Shown here piece by piece: positions 51,715 to 59,857 of a stretch of 64,000 nucleotides of DNA. Position 1 is the first letter of the stretch. The number at the start of each line of letters is the position of its first letter. The DNA comes from Ktedonobacter robiniae (GTDB taxonomy: Bacteria > Chloroflexota > Ktedonobacteria > Ktedonobacterales > Ktedonobacteraceae), in assembly GCF_016587375.1 (NCBI RefSeq), contig NZ_BNJG01000003.1, forward strand, positions 558,001 through 622,000, given 5' to 3'. The notes below the pieces were generated by a model. The model was not told where the DNA came from. It made no database searches and was given only the letters and a program-made list of their open reading frames with translations. Made by a program: the position numbers and the translations under genes.

Positions 51715-52677
51715 TTAGAGTAGCGCCAGCACAAGGAGCAACACAACCTCAGTGAGTTCTTCAATCGCGCCATAGCTGTCGCCTGTCAGGCCGCCTATCT
51801 GCGCGTTTATCCAGTTGCCAAACAGAAGGGCGCAGATACCCGCGCAAACCCAGATTAGCAGACCAATGAGTAGACCCAGCCCCGAGGCCAGCCAGGCGCC
51901 CGCTATCAGCGCGATCACCAACGAGATAACTCCTGCCTGCAACACCTGCCCACGTGTAACCACCTGCCTGTAGCTGACACCCAGGCCACTCGTGCGCGCA
52001 TTGGGGAAGACATACAGCGCGAGCAGCATGGCCCAGCGCCCCAGGACCAGCGTCAACATGAGCGAGGGCACCAGGTGCGCGCCCGAGATGCTCCCCAGAA
52101 AGGCCCACTTGAGCAGCAATGCGCAGATACCCCCCAGGACACCAAAGCTACCTACGCGACTATCGCGCATGATCTCCAGTTTGCGCTCACGCGTCCTCCC
52201 TCCCAGTAACCCATCGCACGAGTCCATCAAGCCATCCAGGTGTAGCCCACCCGTCAGGATCACCAGCCCGACGACACACAGCGCAGTCAACGCCAGGTGC
52301 GGCAGACGAAAGCCCAATACCCAGGTGACCAGCCATAAGAGCAAGCCAAAGATCAATCCGACTATAGGAAAGTAGGCGGCCCCAATCCTTGTCTGACTGC
52401 TTGTGCTAGCGTCCTGTGTGCTCTGCGGCGCTCGTCCCGACCTCGAAGGTACTGGCAATACGGAGAGGAACTGTACTGCCGCGACGAACTCGGCATACTG
52501 CTCGCCCAATGAAGTATTTGTTGGGGATAGCGATGGCCGCCACTTTGGTCCGCGCGGGGGCTGTGATCCCGACGCTTGCCGCCCCCTGCTCACGCTACCA
52601 TAGCTCGTTCCTCCTGGTCGCCAGGACCCTGAGTCCCGCTCGGTTGGCATACTGTGTGGTGTTGGCTCATTCTCCAT
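51715..52677 (-). CDS. cobS: Adenosylcobinamide-GDP ribazoletransferase (cobalamin synthase)
   Basis: 320 residues. The first 60 or so are a Ser/Pro/Gly/Arg-rich, probably disordered extension not typical of CobS. The core has F-L-S-V-L-P-V-P, G-G-L-H-L-D-G-L-M-D-S-C-D-G with metal-binding acidic residues, and D-S-R-V-G-S-F-G, with about six membrane helices. It joins adenosylcobinamide-GDP with alpha-ribazole (phosphate). No ribosome site stands out at ATG 52677, so translation may start further in. Confidence 0.93.
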   Translation of the reverse strand: MENEPTPHSMPTERDSGSWRPGGTSYGSVSRGRQASGSQPPRGPKWRPSLSPTNTSLGEQYAEFVAAVQFLSVLPVPSRSGRAPQSTQDASTSSQTRIGAAYFPIVGLIFGLLLWLVTWVLGFRLPHLALTALCVVGLVILTGGLHLDGLMDSCDGLLGGRTRERKLEIMRDSRVGSFGVLGGICALLLKWAFLGSISGAHLVPSLMLTLVLGRWAMLLALYVFPNARTSGLGVSYRQVVTRGQVLQAGVISLVIALIAGAWLASGLGLLIGLLIWVCAGICALLFGNWINAQIGGLTGDSYGAIEELTEVVLLLVLALL

Positions 52678-52735
52678 ACTCTGACTGCACTCCTTCTCCC
52701 GCTATACTGGAACATCTCGAATAAGGAAAGAGAAT

Positions 52736-52778
52736 TGTGGGGACGCCCCACACCCCGGCAGGAGGGAGACCCTCCTGC
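52736..52778. other. Double GC-rich hairpin between cobC and cobS
   Basis: TGTGGGG-ACG-CCCCACA (52736-52752) followed by GCAGGAGGG-AGA-CCCTCCTGC (52758-52778). Possible terminator of the phosphatase gene, which ends at 52806. Confidence 0.5.
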
Positions 52779-52805
52779 ACCTCCCCTCTTTTTCTGATCA
52801 CCTAG

Positions 52806-53501
52806 TTACCGCTGCTCATTCAGAAGCGCCAGTATGGCTGCTAATGGCTCGCCCTCTCTCTGACCAGGAAAGAGGTCAATAGCGCTCAGCGAACCAGGGT
52901 CCAGGCGAAACTGCCACTGGCGCCCCACGGGAGATGCCAGCAGGAGACACAACAGCACCCGCAATGGACCGCCATGGCTTACGAGCACATAGTGAGCCTG
53001 TTCCTCCCACTGCCCCCCAGCCCCAACATTCACATCCATAAATATTTTGCGCAGACCCTTGCGTACGCGCATGACCAGTTGCTCAAAGCTCTCTCCACCT
53101 GGCGGCGCCTCGCCTACCGGATCACGGAAAAAGCCTGGTTGCTCTGAAGTATTGGCCATAATCTCTTCATAGGTCAGACCTTCCCAGGTACCAAAATGCA
53201 TCTCTCGCCACTCCAGCGCCTGTTCTATGGTCACCGATCCAGGCACGCCCTGGCTGATGATTTCGGCTGTCTGCACAGCACGCCGGGTATCGCTACTATA
53301 AATTTTTGCAATAGCCTGTCCCTTGAATCGCTGCGCCAGCCAGCGAGCCTGTTCCTCTCCTTCTGATACGAGCGGAGGGTCACTCCAGCCACAATAGCGT
53401 TTCTCCACGCTCCACCGCGTCACCCCATGCCGCGCCAGCCACAGCCGCAACGGCCTGCGCAACATCCTCAACTCTTCCAGGCTCACATCATCAACCATCA
53501 T
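52806..53501 (-). CDS. cobC: Alpha-ribazole phosphatase-like histidine phosphatase
   Basis: 231 residues from the ATG-ATG at 53501/53498 (AAGGGG upstream). Phospho-His in L-A-R-H-G-V-T-R-W, second Arg in S-S-D-T-R-R-A-V-Q-T-A, acid E in W-R-E-M-H-F-G-T-W-E-G, and final His in V-S-H-G-G. Any phosphoglycerate-mutase-like phosphatase is possible, but the position directly before cobS favours dephosphorylation of alpha-ribazole-5'-phosphate or cobalamin-phosphate. Confidence 0.82.
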   Translation of the reverse strand: MMVDDVSLEELRMLRRPLRLWLARHGVTRWSVEKRYCGWSDPPLVSEGEEQARWLAQRFKGQAIAKIYSSDTRRAVQTAEIISQGVPGSVTIEQALEWREMHFGTWEGLTYEEIMANTSEQPGFFRDPVGEAPPGGESFEQLVMRVRKGLRKIFMDVNVGAGGQWEEQAHYVLVSHGGPLRVLLCLLLASPVGRQWQFRLDPGSLSAIDLFPGQREGEPLAAILALLNEQR

Positions 53502-53604
53502 CTCACCCCTTAATATACGCAATCATTAGAGCATCTACCAAATTGTAGAGACCAAGCTGGCTTGGGCTTTTCCCGAGGGCAGCAGTGATCAGCTCCCATG
53601 GCAA

Positions 53605-53631
53605 GGCCATGCTAGCATGGCCCCTCCATAA
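53605..53631 (+). repeat. Family B core, short copy
   Basis: GGCCATGCTAGCATGGCCCC followed by TCCATAA; the CCATGC-nn-GCATGG core recurs at 10373 and, inverted, at 31238-31300. Lies between cobC and the alkyltransferase-like gene. Confidence 0.35.
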
Positions 53632-53658
53632 TCAGTAGCCGCGTACGCCAGTAGCGGG

Positions 53659-54132
53659 CTACTCTCCACCTAGCTCCTCGCGCAGAGGCGAGGCTGGATC
53701 GTTTTGCAGGAGAAAGAGCAGGCGCTTGCTGGAGCCGCCACTATCAGGGGTGGCGGCGCTCACAATCTGCTGTAGCTCTTCCGCGTCCAGGTCGCACGAG
53801 GGATCCCAGCCGTAGCGTTTGATGTCCACGCGATCCTCCCCCGAGAACTCAATGCCTTCGGCCTCTAACAGCTCGCGCATGCGCCCCTTCTGCCCAAAGG
53901 CCCAGCTTCCACTCAGCTCGCCCTTGCTATTCACCACGCGCTGTGCGGGCACCCCCTCATGCGCGTCATTCATGATCCAACCAATCATGCGCGCTCCGCG
54001 TGGATAACCCAGCGCCTTACCAATCCAGCCATAGGTCGTCACGCGCCCCTCTGGGCAGGCCTCTACCAGGGCAAAGACCCGCGCCTTCAACAGCCCCACC
54101 GGCTCCGGCGTCGTAGAAGAATTCTGTATCAT
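53659..54132 (-). CDS. Alkyltransferase-like (ATL/MGMT-fold) DNA-binding protein
   Basis: 157 residues from ATG 54132. The MGMT DNA-binding domain is present (G-R-V-T-T-Y-G-W-I-G-K-A-L-G, R-M-I-G-W), but the P-C-H-R active site reads P-A-Q-R, so the alkyl-accepting Cys is absent. Such ATL proteins bind O6-alkylguanine, flip it and hand the lesion to nucleotide excision repair. A C-terminal extension of about 35 residues follows the V-D-I-K-R-Y-G-W-D-P end of the domain. Confidence 0.85.
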   Translation of the reverse strand: MIQNSSTTPEPVGLLKARVFALVEACPEGRVTTYGWIGKALGYPRGARMIGWIMNDAHEGVPAQRVVNSKGELSGSWAFGQKGRMRELLEAEGIEFSGEDRVDIKRYGWDPSCDLDAEELQQIVSAATPDSGGSSKRLLFLLQNDPASPLREELGGE

Positions 54133-54369
54133 ATCACCCTTCCTTTTGCGTAATTCCTGTAAACTCAAAACGCATCGTACCGCAACCACCCCCGCCAATG
54201 CAAGCGTAAGTGCTATTTACATATACACAGATCCATACCAGCCCATCATACCAGCTATGCACCTTCTCTTCTAGCTATTTTCAGTCTTACTTGCTGACAT
54301 TTGCGCATCACACATTTTTCTTAAGGTATGCTCATGTTGATCAATATATTTCATGCAAAGGAGCAACTT

Positions 54370-54559
54370 ATGAATCAGCAATGGCAGGCGGAATCGGGCT
54401 TTGATCGAGTGGACCAGGCTGGCTACACCCCAGGAGTATGGATGTGTCACACCAGAAGAGGCCGATAAGTGGATTGAGTACATTGGAGAGGCCAATCACT
54501 CTGGGCGCTTCTTTCACATGCTGACCTCGTTCATCACTCTGGGGCAGAAGCCGGCGTAA
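54370..54559 (+). pseudogene. Remnant of a methyltransferase-like gene
   Basis: From ATG 54370 the frame reads A-E-S-G-F-D-R-V-D-Q-A-G-Y and soon stops; shifting frame near 54433 gives Y-G-C-V-T-P-E-E-A-D-K-W-I-E-Y-I-G-E-A and a further 20 codons to TAA 54557. Together these look like the C-terminal end of a class I methyltransferase. The catalytic N-terminal part is absent. Confidence 0.45.
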
Positions 54560-54580
54560 CTATCCGCTAGTACTCTTTCC

Positions 54581-54609
54581 TTGTATTTAGGCTTTTTAGA
54601 CAGTACACT
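54581..54609 (+). promoter_or_regulatory. Putative promoter of the urease cluster
   Basis: TTGTAT (54581-54586), 17-base spacer, TACACT (54604-54609), 41 bp before the ureF start. The -10 has the same sequence as that proposed for the GH51 gene. Confidence 0.4.
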
Positions 54610-54650
54610 CTCTTTAACTCCTAATAACTAAGAAAGAAAGTAGGTCGCGC

Positions 54651-55364
54651 TTGGTACATAGCCAGGATCTTCAGCTCCTACAACTACTACAATTGGCAGA
54701 TAGCGCCCTTCCCATCGGCAGTACCGCACACTCCTATGGCCTGGAGACGCTCGCCGACGACGGAGATCTCACCAGCGAGCAGCTCTTCTCCTTCTTCTCT
54801 GACTATATGCAAGAGAACGGGTTGCTGGAGGGCGCCTTCTGCCGCGAAGCTTGCCGCCTTAGCAAGCTTCCGCCTGCTAACTTTGCTCCCGCCTGGCAAA
54901 TGCTCAATATGCGTTTAAGCGCCTTCAAGAGCGCACGCGAGTCACGTACGGCAAGCACCACACTAGGGAGGCGCTTCCTCCAGCTTGTCCAGTTGCTGGC
55001 TCAGGAGAGCGACCGGGGCGAACTCCTGGCGCTGGCGCTACGCATGGCAAAGTTAACTCAGAGCGAGGCCCACTATTGCACGGCCTTTGGCCTGGTCGGC
55101 GGTATGTTGGAGATAGAGGAATCAACCCTGGTGCTGGCCTATCTACAACAAACCCTGACCAGCCTGGTCTATGCCTGTCAGCGCCTGCTACCTGTGGGCC
55201 AGAGCCAGGCCAGTAGCATCATCTGGCATCTCAAGCCAATTCTAATCGAGGTTGGAAAGCGTATCGATCACGCCTCCCTGGATGAGGTCACTAGCTTTAC
55301 CTTCCTGCCGGATCTGGCGAGCATGCGCCACCCAACCCTTACCACCCGGCTCTTTATCAGCTAA
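54651..55364 (+). CDS. ureF: Urease accessory protein UreF
   Basis: 237 residues from TTG 54651 (weak GAAAGAAAGTAGG upstream). L-A-D-S-A-L-P-I-G-S-T-A-H-S-Y-G-L-E near residue 15 is the UreF signature, followed by an all-helical body. UreF forms the GTPase-activating/scaffold complex with UreD and UreG for nickel insertion into UreC. Being first in the cluster is unusual. Confidence 0.93.
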   Translation: MVHSQDLQLLQLLQLADSALPIGSTAHSYGLETLADDGDLTSEQLFSFFSDYMQENGLLEGAFCREACRLSKLPPANFAPAWQMLNMRLSAFKSARESRTASTTLGRRFLQLVQLLAQESDRGELLALALRMAKLTQSEAHYCTAFGLVGGMLEIEESTLVLAYLQQTLTSLVYACQRLLPVGQSQASSIIWHLKPILIEVGKRIDHASLDEVTSFTFLPDLASMRHPTLTTRLFIS

Positions 55365-55422
55365 AAAAGCTATCGACCACACTTGCTGCGAAAGTGTATT
55401 AATTCAAAAGCTCAGCGTTGAG

Positions 55423-55484
55423 CCCGGCGCTACTTGCGTACACGCCTACTGCCGACAGTAGGCGTGTACGCAAGTAGCGCCGGG
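55423..55484. terminator. Perfect 29-bp hairpin between ureF and ureD
   Basis: Arms 55423-55451 and 55456-55484, loop CCGA. It ends 21 bp ahead of ureD. With no T tract, it may act as an attenuator or RNA-processing site inside the urease cluster. Confidence 0.65.
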
Positions 55485-55505
55485 CCATTAGATTGCCTGT
55501 TTACT

Positions 55506-56411
55506 ATGCTTCATACAGAGTCTGAAAATCAAATCAATCACACTCAACTTGAACCTGCTCAGTTCAGACCGAGCATTCGGGGAGCGCTTCATCTGCGCTT
55601 CGTGCGCTCCGAGGCCCACACAATAACGCGCCTACGCGTGGAGCAACAGCACCCGCCGCTACGCGTGATTCGCGCCTTTCCTCTGCCAGAGGGTGGCGCG
55701 CTGGTCCACCTGCACAATCTCTCGGGTGGGGTCCTGGGCGGCGATCAGTTGGAGCTACACGCAACCCTGGAGGCGGGCGCCTACGCACAACTTACCTCGA
55801 CGAGCGCCACGCGGCTCTATCGCAGTCATCCTGGTGATTCCCTGGCTCGCCAGAACACTCTGCTCCGCGTCGGCGAGCATGCCCTGCTCGAATACCTGCC
55901 CGATCCCCTGATACCTTTTGCTAGCTCTCGCTATCAACAGGTGACACGCATCGAGCTGGCCCAGGACGCGGGCCTCTTCTACTGGGAGATCGTGGCGCCA
56001 GGACGCAGCGAGGAGCGCTTCGCCTACCAGCAACTCTTCCTGGATCTGGATATCTACACACCCGAACGCCTGATTGCCTGTGAGCGCGCCCACCTGGAAC
56101 CAGCTCTGCGGCCCCTTACCTCGTCCACACGCCTGGGACCCTACACCCATTTCTGTACCTTTTATATCTGCCGCGTAGGCATCGAGGCTGGACGCTGGAC
56201 ACAACTGGAGCGCGAACTGGCAGAAATGGCCCAGGAGATCAGCTCTCAGGAGATATTCTGGGGCGTAAGCACGCTCTCCGCGCATGGCCTGGTCATCCGC
56301 GCGCTCAGCAAGCAGGGCCGCACCCTCCAACAGCAGCTACCAAACTTCTGGCACAAGGCACGCACAGCCCTCTACGGCCGGAGCGCCACCATGCCACGCA
56401 AAATCTATTAA
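55506..56411 (+). CDS. ureD: Urease accessory protein UreD
   Basis: 301 residues from ATG 55506; a longer frame runs back through the hairpin and is rejected. H-N-L-S-G-G-V-L-G-G-D-Q-L near residue 68, T-S-T-S-A-T-R-L-Y-R-S and a mid-protein F-Y-W-E-I-V-A-P-G-R belong to UreD/UreH. It binds apo-urease and carries nickel from the UreG complex. 18 bp from ureA. Confidence 0.92.
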   Translation: MLHTESENQINHTQLEPAQFRPSIRGALHLRFVRSEAHTITRLRVEQQHPPLRVIRAFPLPEGGALVHLHNLSGGVLGGDQLELHATLEAGAYAQLTSTSATRLYRSHPGDSLARQNTLLRVGEHALLEYLPDPLIPFASSRYQQVTRIELAQDAGLFYWEIVAPGRSEERFAYQQLFLDLDIYTPERLIACERAHLEPALRPLTSSTRLGPYTHFCTFYICRVGIEAGRWTQLERELAEMAQEISSQEIFWGVSTLSAHGLVIRALSKQGRTLQQQLPNFWHKARTALYGRSATMPRKIY

Positions 56412-56429
56412 GTAGAAAAGGAGCTTATC

Positions 56430-56742
<313 letters not shown>

Positions 56743-56756
<14 letters not shown>

Positions 56757-57093
56757 ATATTTTCTTGACGACGAGGCTGGCGATATCCTGGCGAATGCCG
56801 GGCGCACTATCGTCGATCTCCAGGTAACGCATACAGGCGACCGCCCCGTCCAGGTTGGTAGCCACTTCCACTTCTACGAGGTCAACTCCGCCCTCCAGTT
56901 TGAGCGCGCCACGGCCTATGGCATGCGCCTGAATATTCCCGCTGGCACAGCGGTACGCTTTGAGCCAGGCGACGAAAAGGTCGTTATGCTTGTGCCCTTC
57001 GCCGGGGCGCGCATTGTATATGGGCACGCAGGACACGTCAATGGCCCCCTGGCACCAGAAGCGCTTACAGAGAAAGGAGAGCGCGCCCTATGA
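56743..57093 (+). CDS. ureB: Urease beta subunit
   Basis: 116 residues. P-G-E-Y start, V-Q-V-G-S-H-F-H-F-Y-E-V-N, G-T-A-V-R-F-E-P-G and a late small-residue loop as in UreB. Overlaps ureC by four bases. Confidence 0.96.
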
Positions 57094-58814
57094 GTCTGCA
57101 CATTCCACGCCAGACCTATGCCGACCTCTATGGCCCGACCGTGGGCGACCGCGTGCGCCTGGCCGATACCGACCTGGTCATCGAGGTGGAGCAAGATTTT
57201 ACCACCTACGGAGACGAGATCACCTTCGGTGGAGGCAAGGTTATCCGCGATGGCATGGGCCAGAGTAGCCGCGCCACGCGTGAGGGAGCCAATGGCGCGC
57301 TGGACCTGGTTATCACCAATGCCCTGATCATCGACCACTGGGGCATCGTCAAAGGTGATATCGGCGTCAAAGATGGGCGCATTGTCAAGGTCGGCAAGGC
57401 TGGAAATCCCGATACTATGGCCGGGGTCGATCCCGAGCTTGTCGTTGGCTCCTCAACCGAGGTTATCGCAGGCGAGAATATGCTCGTCACAGCGGGCGGC
57501 ATCGATAGCCATATCCACTTTATCGCGCCCCAGCAGATCTACGAGGCCATCTCCAGCGGCGTTACAACCATGCTGGGTGGCGGCACTGGTCCCGCAACCG
57601 GCACCAACGCCACGACCTGTACGCCGGGAGCCTGGAACCTGGCGCGCATGCTCCAGGCGGCAGAGGCCTGGCCGGTCAACCTGGGCTTTCTCGGCAAGGG
57701 CAATACCTCGACCGCGGAGCCGCTCAGCGAGCAGATCTGGGCCGGGGCCTGTGGCCTTAAGCTTCACGAGGACTGGGGCACGACGCCCGCCGCCATCGAT
57801 ACCTGCCTGCGCGTCGCCGACCAATACGACGTTCAGGTCGCGATCCATACCGATACAATCAACGAGGCTGGCTTCGTCGAAAACACCATCGCCGCTATCG
57901 CTGGACGCGCCATCCATACCTATCACACCGAAGGCGCGGGCGGTGGACATGCCCCTGACATCATCCGCATCGCCTCGTATCCTTACATATTACCCTCTTC
58001 TACAAACCCGACGCGGCCCTACACAGTTAATACTATCGCGGAACACCTGGATATGCTCATGGTCTGCCACCACTTGAATCCCCAGGTCCCCGAGGATGTA
58101 GCCTTCGCCGAGAGCCGCATCCGACCCGAGACCATCGCCGCCGAGGACATTCTGCATGACCTGGGCGTCTTCAGTATGATCTCTAGCGACTCCCAGGCCA
58201 TGGGGCGCGTCGGCGAAGTTATCCTGCGCACCTGGCAGACGGCACATAAGATGAAGCAGCAGCGCGGACACCTGCTAGAGGACTCGGAACGCAACGACAA
58301 CTTCCGCGTCAAGCGCTATGTCGCCAAGTACACCATCAACCCGGCCATCACGCATGGTATCGCCAAACATGTTGGCTCCATAGAGGCGAGTAAGCTGGCA
58401 GACCTCGTGCTCTGGAAGCCTGCCTTCTTTGGCGTCAAGCCTGAACTAATCATCAAGGGCGGCTTTATCGCCTGGGGCGCGATGGGCGACGCCAATGCCT
58501 CGATTCCGACGCCGCAACCAGTCATGTATCGACCCATGTTCGGCTCCTTCGGCGGAGCCACCGCCGCTACCAGCCTGACCTTTACCTCTCAGGCCGCCAT
58601 CGAGGCAGACCTGCCTCACAAGCTCGGCCTGCGCAAACAAGCTATCGCGGTCCAGAACTGTCGGACCATCGGCAAGGCCGACATGCTCCACAACGCATCC
58701 ATGCCCACCATTGAGGTCGATCCCGAAACCTACGAAGTACGCGCCGACGGAGAACTCCTCACCTGCGAGCCCGCGACCGAGCTCCCCATGGCCCAGCGCT
58801 ACTTCCTGTTTTAA
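57090..58814 (+). CDS. ureC: Urease alpha (catalytic) subunit
   Basis: 574 residues. Nickel ligands: H-I-H near residue 141, the carbamylated Lys in G-L-K-L-H-E-D-W-G near residue 224, His in A-I-H-T-D and H-T-E-G-A-G-G-G-H; the active-site flap Cys is in M-V-C-H-H-L. All catalytic residues are present, so the enzyme should be functional. Cytoplasmic. No dedicated urea transporter is visible in the window. Confidence 0.97.
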   Translation: MSLHIPRQTYADLYGPTVGDRVRLADTDLVIEVEQDFTTYGDEITFGGGKVIRDGMGQSSRATREGANGALDLVITNALIIDHWGIVKGDIGVKDGRIVKVGKAGNPDTMAGVDPELVVGSSTEVIAGENMLVTAGGIDSHIHFIAPQQIYEAISSGVTTMLGGGTGPATGTNATTCTPGAWNLARMLQAAEAWPVNLGFLGKGNTSTAEPLSEQIWAGACGLKLHEDWGTTPAAIDTCLRVADQYDVQVAIHTDTINEAGFVENTIAAIAGRAIHTYHTEGAGGGHAPDIIRIASYPYILPSSTNPTRPYTVNTIAEHLDMLMVCHHLNPQVPEDVAFAESRIRPETIAAEDILHDLGVFSMISSDSQAMGRVGEVILRTWQTAHKMKQQRGHLLEDSERNDNFRVKRYVAKYTINPAITHGIAKHVGSIEASKLADLVLWKPAFFGVKPELIIKGGFIAWGAMGDANASIPTPQPVMYRPMFGSFGGATAATSLTFTSQAAIEADLPHKLGLRKQAIAVQNCRTIGKADMLHNASMPTIEVDPETYEVRADGELLTCEPATELPMAQRYFLF

Positions 58815-58879
58815 TTCCTATAACACCAGGATTACAATGGAAATAGATAACCTGAAGCGTTATGAAAGGAAGTGGCACC

Positions 58880-59590
58880 ATGTCACAAACCACAAACCCT
58901 CGCGCCTTTCGCGTCGGTATTGCCGGGCCAGTTGGCTGCGGCAAAACCGCGCTCATCGACCGCCTCAGCAAAATGCTCTGGCCGCGTCACAACCTGGCTG
59001 TCGTCACCAATGATATCTACACTAAAGAGGATGCCGAGTTCCTTCTGCGCCAGGGTACATTGCCACCCGAGCGCGTGCGCGGTGTCGAGACCGGGGGTTG
59101 CCCCCATGCCGCCATCCGTGAGGATGCCTCGATGAACCTGGAGGCTATTGAAGAGCTGGAGGATTCCCTGCCAGGGCTGGAACTGATCTTCGTCGAGAGC
59201 GGTGGCGATAACCTGGCCGCGGCCTTCAGCCCCGAACTGGTCGATGTCTCCATCTATGTCATCGACGTCTCAGGCGGCGACAAGATTCCGCGCAAGGGCG
59301 GACCCGGCATCTGCCGCTCGGATCTCCTTATTATCAATAAAATAGACCTTGCTCCCTTTGTCGGGGCCTCACTTGAGGTCATGCGCCGCGACGCCACCAA
59401 ACAGCGTGGAGAACGCCCTTTTATCTTCACCAACATGCAAGTCGGAACGGGTCTATCTGAACTCATCGCCTGGCTTGAGCAACAGATGAGCGCGCCATTG
59501 GAGCAGCGCCGCACCCTGCTTACCACTGGTTCAGCCCCTTCGGGTATGGCGCATAGCCACAGTCACTCCCACGAACACATGCACGCCTAA
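58880..59590 (+). CDS. ureG: Urease accessory GTPase UreG with His-rich C-terminus
   Basis: 236 residues from ATG 58880 (GAAAGGAAG 7 bp upstream), longer than the common 200-210. P-loop G-P-V-G-C-G-K-T, nickel-binding C-P-H in G-G-C-P-H-A-A-I, N-K-I-D-L-A nucleotide specificity motif. The last 30 residues end H-S-H-S-H-S-H-E-H-M-H-A, with seven His. Some UreGs carry His-rich ends at the N-terminus; a C-terminal one in a cluster without ureE suggests that UreG stores or delivers nickel itself. Confidence 0.94.
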   Translation: MSQTTNPRAFRVGIAGPVGCGKTALIDRLSKMLWPRHNLAVVTNDIYTKEDAEFLLRQGTLPPERVRGVETGGCPHAAIREDASMNLEAIEELEDSLPGLELIFVESGGDNLAAAFSPELVDVSIYVIDVSGGDKIPRKGGPGICRSDLLIINKIDLAPFVGASLEVMRRDATKQRGERPFIFTNMQVGTGLSELIAWLEQQMSAPLEQRRTLLTTGSAPSGMAHSHSHSHEHMHA

Positions 59591-59608
59591 ATAAAAAAGT
59601 TGTGTCTA

Positions 59609-59662
59609 GTTTCTATGAGTATGGTTGGCGAGCGTACGCTCGCCAACCATACTCATAGAAAC
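59609..59662. terminator. Perfect 54-bp palindrome after ureG (27-bp arms)
   Basis: 59609-59635 is the exact reverse complement of 59636-59662, with a further AAGTTG/CAACTT pairing outside. Ends the urease cluster. Confidence 0.75.
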
Positions 59663-59857
59663 CAACTTATTTCCAATATTTCACTCCCTCAGTCTGCAAA
59701 GCTCCTAGATCCATAACGTGTATCATTGTTCACCATTCTCCAATTAACTTCCAATTAACTTCTAATTAGCTCATCAGCTAAAGAGTTGCGATATGCTCCA
59801 GTCTACCGTATGCTTAGACAGAAGATAAGAGCTTTTAAGAGAAAGGTACCCTCGTCC

